From NCBI GenBank assembly GCA_026898455.1, contig JAPKLW010000092.1, forward strand, positions 305,787 to 369,786: a stretch of 64,000 nt of DNA, written 5' to 3'. This DNA comes from Plectranthus barbatus. Its lineage: Eukaryota > Streptophyta > Magnoliopsida > Lamiales > Lamiaceae. A program made the position numbers and the translations under genes. Within the stretch, counting starts at the first letter, position 1. Every line of letters starts with the position of its first letter. The notes below the pieces were generated by a model. That model was not told where the DNA came from and searched no databases. It was given only the letters and a program-made list of their open reading frames with translations. Shown piece after piece: positions 58,222 to 64,000 of the stretch.

Positions 58222-61200
58222 GTGGAAAAGGATAAGGTTGAAGGAGGCACTAAAAAGAAAGTTACTTTTAAGGAAGAAGAAGAAGTCATTCCAAAGGTGG
58301 CAAAAGAAAAAGAAGTAATGGGGGAAAAATTTGTTGAAAAGGAAAACCCACCTAGTATGCCTTTTCCACAACGATTTGAGAAAAGTAGGAAGAACATGAA
58401 ATTTGCTCGATTCTTAGAACATATGAGCAAGATTCAAATAAATCTTCCTTTATTAGAAGTCTTACAAGAAATGCCGGGGTACATGAAGATGTTGAAGGAG
58501 ATGTTTACCCAAAAGAGTAAGTACGACATTGGAGAGTATGAGACGGTGAATCTTTTTGAGGAATGTAGTGCCGTCATTCAAAGGAAGATGCCTTTTAAAC
58601 GACAAGATCCAGGGAGTTTCACAATTTTATGCATAATTGGTGGAATGGAAGTGACTAGAGCTTTATGTGACTCCGGGGCGAGCATCAATTTGATGCCTTA
58701 TTCTTTGTTTAAAAAGTTGGAGATAGGGGAGATCAAGCCAACTACTATGACACTTCAAATGGCGGATCGTTCTCTATCATACCCAAAAGGAATGGTAGAA
58801 GACGTGTTGGTTAAAGTGCGTGACTTCATATTTCCGGCAGATTTTGTGATACTTGATATGGAAGATGATGGTGATATTCCTTTGATTTTGGGGAGACCAT
58901 TCTTGTCTACCGGAGGAGCATTGTTTGATATGAAGCATGGGCAACTGACTTTTCAATTTGATGATAGGAAAATCACGTTCTCGTTCCCGGAAGCGATGAA
59001 GAGGAGTATGGAAGACGAAAATGAAGAGAATTGTAGCATGGTAGAGGTAATTCAAAATCCAGATTTGGCAAAAAGAGTCGAAAGTGAACCATTAGAAGAG
59101 ATATTGCAAAATTCCTATTATTCAGAGGACGTTGGTGGAAATGAAGGAGTAAAGGAGGAAATTGTTGAATATGTTCGAATTTTACATAATTTCCCAATTG
59201 ATATGATGAATGGGGAAGTCAAGTTTTTGGAATTAAGAACGAAAGAGGAGGAAGATGAAGCTAAACAAAAGAAGATGGAAGTGAAGAATAAACCTCCGAA
59301 AGTTGAATTAAAGGAGTTACCGGATCATTTGAAGTATGTTTTTTTGAGTGAAAATGGAACTTATCCGGTAATCATTTCTACCGAGCTTTCAAGTGGCGAA
59401 GTGGAGAAATTACTTCGGGTTTTGAGGATGTATAGGTCGGATATTGGGTGGCAATTGTCCGACATTAAAGAAATAAGCCCGGCCATTTGTATGCACAAAA
59501 TACTTCTTGAAGAGACATGTAAGCCCAAGCGACAACCTCAAAGAAGGTTGAATCCGATGATGTAAGAGGTGGTGAAGAAAGAAGTCCTTAAGTTGTTGGA
59601 TAATAATATCATTTATGCTCCTAGTGATAGTGAATGGGTGAGCCCGACGCATATGGTACCCAAGAAAGGGGGATTTGAAAAAGTGGTAAAGGAAAATGGG
59701 GAAGAAGTGATGGAGAGACTAACTAAAGGATGGCGGTTTTGTATTGATTATCGTGCTTTAAATTTAGCTACACTTAAAGATCATTTTCCCTTACCTTTCA
59801 TTGACCAAATGCTTGATCGTCTTGCAGGGCATTTTCATTATTGCTTCTTGGATGGTTATTCGGGGTACAATCAAATTATGGTAGCACCAGAGGATCAACA
59901 TAAGACAACTTTTACATGTCCTTACGGAGTTTTTGCTTACCAAAGGATGCCTTTTGGACTTTGCAATGCACTAGCTACGTTTCAAAGGTGTATAATGGCT
60001 ATCTTCCATGGGCTTATCGAGGAGATTATGGAGGTATTCATGGATGATTTTTCAGTATTTGGTAATTCATTTGATGTATGCTTGAAAAATTTGGGGACTG
60101 TTCTTGCTAGATGTGAGGAGACCAATCTTGTCCTTAACTGGGAAAAATGCCATTTTATGGTTTGTGAAGGAATTGTGTTAGGACATAAGATTTCTAGTAA
60201 AGGTTTAGAAGTTGATAAAGCTAAAATTTGTGCTATTGAAAAACTACCTATTCCTAAGACTGTGAAAGGTGTGAGGAGTTTTTTAGGTCATGCCGGTTTT
60301 TATAGGAGATTCATTCAAGACTTTTCAAAAATAACTAAACCTTTATGTCGTTTGCTTGAGAAAGATGTGAAATTTGTGTTTGATGAGGCATGTGTTGTTG
60401 CGTTTGAGAGATTAAAAAAAGCTTTGGTAACAACACCAGTGCTTATTTCACCTAATTGGAATGAGGAGTTTGTATTGATGTGTGATGCGAGTGATGTTGC
60501 ACTTGGCGTAGCTCTTGGACAAGTTAGGGATAAAGTTTTTAGGGTAATTGCATATGCTAGCAAAACTTTAAATCCATCTCAATGTAACTATACTGTCACA
60601 GAGAAAGAGTTTTTAGCCTTGGTTTATGCATATGATAAATTTTGCTCCTATTTGGTGGGAGTTAAATCGATCGTGTACACTGATCATGCTGCTATTAGGT
60701 ATTTGTTCAAGAAGCCGGATGCCAAACCTAGGCTCATAAGGTGGATTTTGTTGTTGCAAGAATTTGACATTGAGATTAGAGATAGGAAGGGATGTGAAAA
60801 TGTGATAGCGGATCATTTGTCTAGGTTAGAGGAACCTGTGATTGGGGATGAACATAAACTGTGTATCAATGATAGCTTTCCAGATGAACAAGTTTTTTAC
60901 GTTGCTTATAATACCCCGTGGTATGCTGACTTTTCTAATTTTCTTGTTGCGGGAGTGTTTCCTCCTGATTTGAAGTACCATCAAAGGAAGAAATTCCTCA
61001 AAGTTGTGAGATTTTATTATTGGGAGGAACCTTTCTTGTTTCGAAGATGTGCAGATGGGGTCATTCGAAGATGTGTGCACCAAGGAGAGTGGAGACGGAT
61101 AATAGAGGAATGTCATGCTTCTGAGAGTGGAGGACATTTTGCAGCGAATAGAACGGCTTTGAAGGTACTTTCGTGTGGTTTTTATTGGCCTTCTATTTAC

Positions 61201-62190
61201 CGTGATTGCATGAATTTTGTTAAAGCATGTGATAGATGTCAGAAAACAGGGTCAATTACTCGTCGAGATGAAATGCCCTATAAACTTTTTATTGAAGTGG
61301 ATTTGTTTGATGTATGAGGGATTGATTTTATGGGCCCGTTGCCGTCATCCTTTGGTTATCAGTATATTCTGCTTGCAGTGGATTATGTGTCCCGCTGGGT
61401 GGAAGCTATTCCAACAGTGACTAACGATGGTAAAGTTGTGATGATATTTTTGCAAGATTTAGTAACACGTTTTGGAATTCCTAGAGCCTTAATTAGTGAT
61501 GGGGGTAGCCACTTTTGTAACAAAATGTTGGAGAATTTATTGGCAAGATATGGAGTTAAGCATAGGATAACTACTCCCTATCATCCTCAAGCTAATGGTC
61601 AAACGGAACTTGCCAATAGGGAAATCAAATATATTTCGGAAAAAACGGTTGCTTCTAGGAAGGATTGGTCAAAGCGGTTGGATGATGCTTTGTGGGCATA
61701 TCGTACGGCTTTCAAGACTCCGATTGGAATGTCACCATACCAATTAGTGTTTGGGATGTCTTGTCATTTGCCGGTTGAATTAGAGCATAAGGCTTATTGG
61801 GCTTTGAAGATTGTTAATGTTGATTGGAGGAAGGCTAAAGGAGATCGAGCTTTACATTTAAATGCAATGGATAAATTTTGCAATGAAGCTTATGAAAATT
61901 CAAGGATTTACAAGGAGCGTACTTAGAGGTTTCATGATCTACATATAAGGGGTAAATCTTTTCATCCGGGTGATTTGGTGCTCCTGTTTAATTCTCGGCT
62001 TTAGTTGATGCTTGGTAAGTTTCATTCTCGATGGTCAGGTCCTTTTGTTGTGCAACAAGTTTTTGAAAATGGTACTCTGGAATTGTCACGAGAGAATGGA
62101 CCGTCTTTTAAGATTAATGGCCATCGGGCTAAACCATATTATGTGAATGATGGTCTTCGTACGGTGTTGGTAGTATCTTTTCTTGATTAA
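58222..62190 (+). pseudogene. protease-RT-RNase H-integrase of Athila-type element (stops only)
   Basis: One frame covers the region without a shift. Stops are TAA 59563, TGA 61315, TAG 61924 and TAG 62002. Protease carries LCDSGASINLMPYSLFKKL with an intact D-S-G near 58670, and GDIPLILGRPFL. RT shows GWRFCIDYRALNLATLKDHF and catalytic FMDD near 60040. RNase H shows LMCDASDVALGVAL and SIVYTDHAAIRYLF and ends ADHLSRLE. Integrase shows CDRCQKTG, first Asp in GIDFMGPLP, second in LISDGGSHF and the Glu in ANGQTELANREIKY, then the C-terminal SRWSGPFVVQQVF block. Four point stops and no indel in 3.97 kb make this the best preserved pol here. Athila assignment rests on gag, primer site and RT motifs. 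Confidence 0.9.
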
Positions 62191-64000
62191 GGTACATGAA
62201 TCGAGCTATTGACGTTAAACAAGCGCTTGGTGGTAGGCAACCCATCCGGAGTTATAGTGCACTATTTGATCAAGGGGAGTACGAGCGCACCGGTTACCTT
62301 TTTACAAACTTAGTCTCACTTGACTAAGTTTGGGGGGAGTGGTCGGTATCCGGTGCTCTTTTCTGATTTACTCTTCTATCTCTATCTCTATCTTTATCCA
62401 TAGTTTAGATTAGTTTGTTGAATTTGAATAACATTGATCCTTCGATATGGTTGTAATATGATATTGATCTACTTTTGTTTGATTATGGATTTTGGGATGT
62501 TGAATTGGCTTTTATTTCTATTAAATGGATGTGATGAATCATTTTGCGAGCCAGCATGAGTTGAATTCTTTCTATTTGGCTTTGGTGTGTGGATATGCAT
62601 AATGGTATGGTATGAATGGTTGTGCTAGTGGATGAATGTTATAATTTTTCTTGAGATGTTGGTTTGTGGAAAGATTGGTGGATATGAGAGCTTATTTGGT
62701 TTTATTATTCTCAAATTGTTTGGTGGTGTTGTATTGATGTGTAGTAGGTGCAAATAAGGAATGGAGAGCGGTTTGATCATGTCTACCGATGGGTAACACT
62801 TTCTATCGTTTCTCCTACCATTTAGTTTCAATTTAATTGTTCATGGCATGTATATTGTTAATTAGGTTGTTGAGTGCTTGTCGTGTGTGTATGATGAACC
62901 CGAACAAGAATTGGAGATTTGAATCATGACTTACTTTGTAAGGCTTAAAATTTGCTTTGACCAATGATAGGGCATAATCTAGTTGTTAAGGCATGCTCGA
63001 ATTGAACTTTTGAATTGCCGAGTTTTGTGTGAGGTTAATGCCTAGGACTTGACAAAAGCCGAGAGTTTTTGAGCCTTGATATTGTCAGATTTTGATCGGT
63101 TGTGAGTGGCAAGTTTGAGAGCACAAAATCTAGAACTTGAATATATTCTCTATCTATTGGGCATGAGTATGGTAACTAAAAGATGATCTTAGACCATCGA
63201 TTCTTAGTCCTTCCTTTCACTTCGGGAGTATAAGGTGGTTGATATCATAATTTTTCCTTTCATACCCTTGATTCCCGTGATCGAGCTTAATGGTGATATT
63301 TATTTTGAAATTATTAGGACAAATTTCGGGGGAATGAGTGTATGAGGGTGAATACGAAGATGAGAGTTGGGTTGGGAATTGTTTGAGTTGTGATTGTTGA
63401 GGCAATAAGTATTGATTGAAGGATTGATATGAATCCTAGAAAAATGGGTACCAACAAAAATTTGGGTACTTATAAAGGAAAGAAAGAAAAGAGAAAAAGA
63501 AAAAGAAAAGCATCATGAATGAAACAAAAAATGATGGTGCTAGAAAAAATGAGAAAAAGAAAAAAAAAAGGAAAAAAAATAAAAAAATATATATACATGA
63601 GAGTTGATTGATGAAAAAGCCTCAAGGTTAGAAGTGGATTGAAGAGAATAAGTTTGGGGGTTTTGGGATTTGGAGGAAGTTCGTCACTTTAGCCCAAAAC
63701 CACTTACCTTCTAGTAAGCCACGTTATAACCGAAAACAAATACCTTTTTGATTTTAGGAGCCAACTCGTTGTAGTATAGTGGTGAGAATTGTTTCAAGCT
63801 TATAGAAATTGTGCTCAATATCTTGTGAATGAGTGAATTCATCAAGCCCTAAACACGTAAGAGAGTGCTTTCATTTCTTTATCCAATCTTGATGAGTGGT
63901 TTAAGTCGTTAGCATTAACCGTGTCACAAAGTTAGGTGATAATCTCATTTGATAAGAGCATACCAAGATGACTATGATGAGCTATGAGGTTGTTTGATGA
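62191..64000 (+). other. Athila 3' region without env-like frame; purine tract
   Basis: After pol there is no long open frame; the env-like gene seen in some Athila elements is absent or unrecognisable. AAGTTTGGGGGGAGTGG at 62327-62343 looks like a polypurine tract, but no LTR follows. A purine-rich block lies at 63474-63592, another AAGTTTGGGGG word near 63650, and the TAAGCCACGTTATAACC block at 63714. The 3' LTR is probably just beyond the window. Confidence 0.6.
63474..63592 (+). repeat. Purine-rich low-complexity tract
   Basis: Runs of GAAAGAAAGAAAAG and GAAAAAGAAAAAG, almost free of pyrimidines in places. A similar tract occurs in the - strand Athila remnant at about 55740-55600. Confidence 0.8.

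Noticed and set aside
62327..62343. Polypurine tract marking the Athila 3' LTR at 62343
   Set aside because: The following bases do not match the start of the 5' LTR region at 56028, and matching 3' non-coding sequence continues to at least 63730.

Overview
This window is nuclear DNA from a flowering plant, most likely a eudicot. The signs are spliced genes with GT-AG introns, AT-rich spacers, and several lineages of plant LTR retrotransposons nested in one another. There is no bacterial or organellar content. I found no tRNA, rRNA or CRISPR array. Only two ordinary host genes can be supported, both between 34.6 and 38.7 kb and arranged tail to tail: a 161-residue coiled-coil protein of unknown function (+ strand, four exons) and a 210-residue RING-H2 protein (- strand, four exons). 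Nearly everything else is transposon sequence of various ages.

Layout. 1-9.2 kb: a decayed Tekay/del-type Ty3/gypsy element with a 2.36-kb LTR, followed through that LTR by a second, internally deleted copy. 9.4-10.8 kb: a solo copia-type LTR on the - strand. 11.6-28.4 kb: an inverted-repeat element split by a 15.2-kb SIRE/Maximus-like Ty1/copia element (13062-28264, - strand). 29.9-32.8 kb: a small copia element with its reverse transcriptase region deleted. 33.7-34.0 kb: a foldback MITE cluster. 34.6-38.7 kb: the two host genes. 39-46.4 kb: MITEs, LTR scraps, a 1-kb foldback element and a transposon fragment with a DUF1985-like open frame. 46.8-52.5 kb: a second SIRE-like copia element (+), cut by a solo LTR of the first copia family. 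52.5-56.0 kb: the 3' end of an Athila-type gypsy element (-), cut by another solo LTR. 56.0-64 kb: a second Athila-type element (+) that runs off the window.

The most interesting object is the 15.2-kb copia element. Beside gag and pol it carries a long env-position open frame rich in coiled coil (15146-17988, -). It also carries two tandem, mutually related genes on the opposite strand (18665-19388 and 19944-20729, +). The env-like gene and the first antisense gene diverge from a roughly 345-bp interval with an outward-facing TATA box at each end and a CACGTG G-box between them, so the element appears to have an internal bidirectional promoter.

Two LTR-level patterns also stand out. First, arrays of short self-complementary words (TGTCGATCGACA or GCTCGGCCGAGC type) sit in the LTRs of three different gypsy elements. 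Second, a 26-30-nt motif with complementary ends recurs in LTRs or LTR fragments of several copia families. All retroelement coding regions here carry stops or frameshifts and are annotated as pseudogenes. I read the sequence by eye with no database search, so lineage names rest on recognised motifs.
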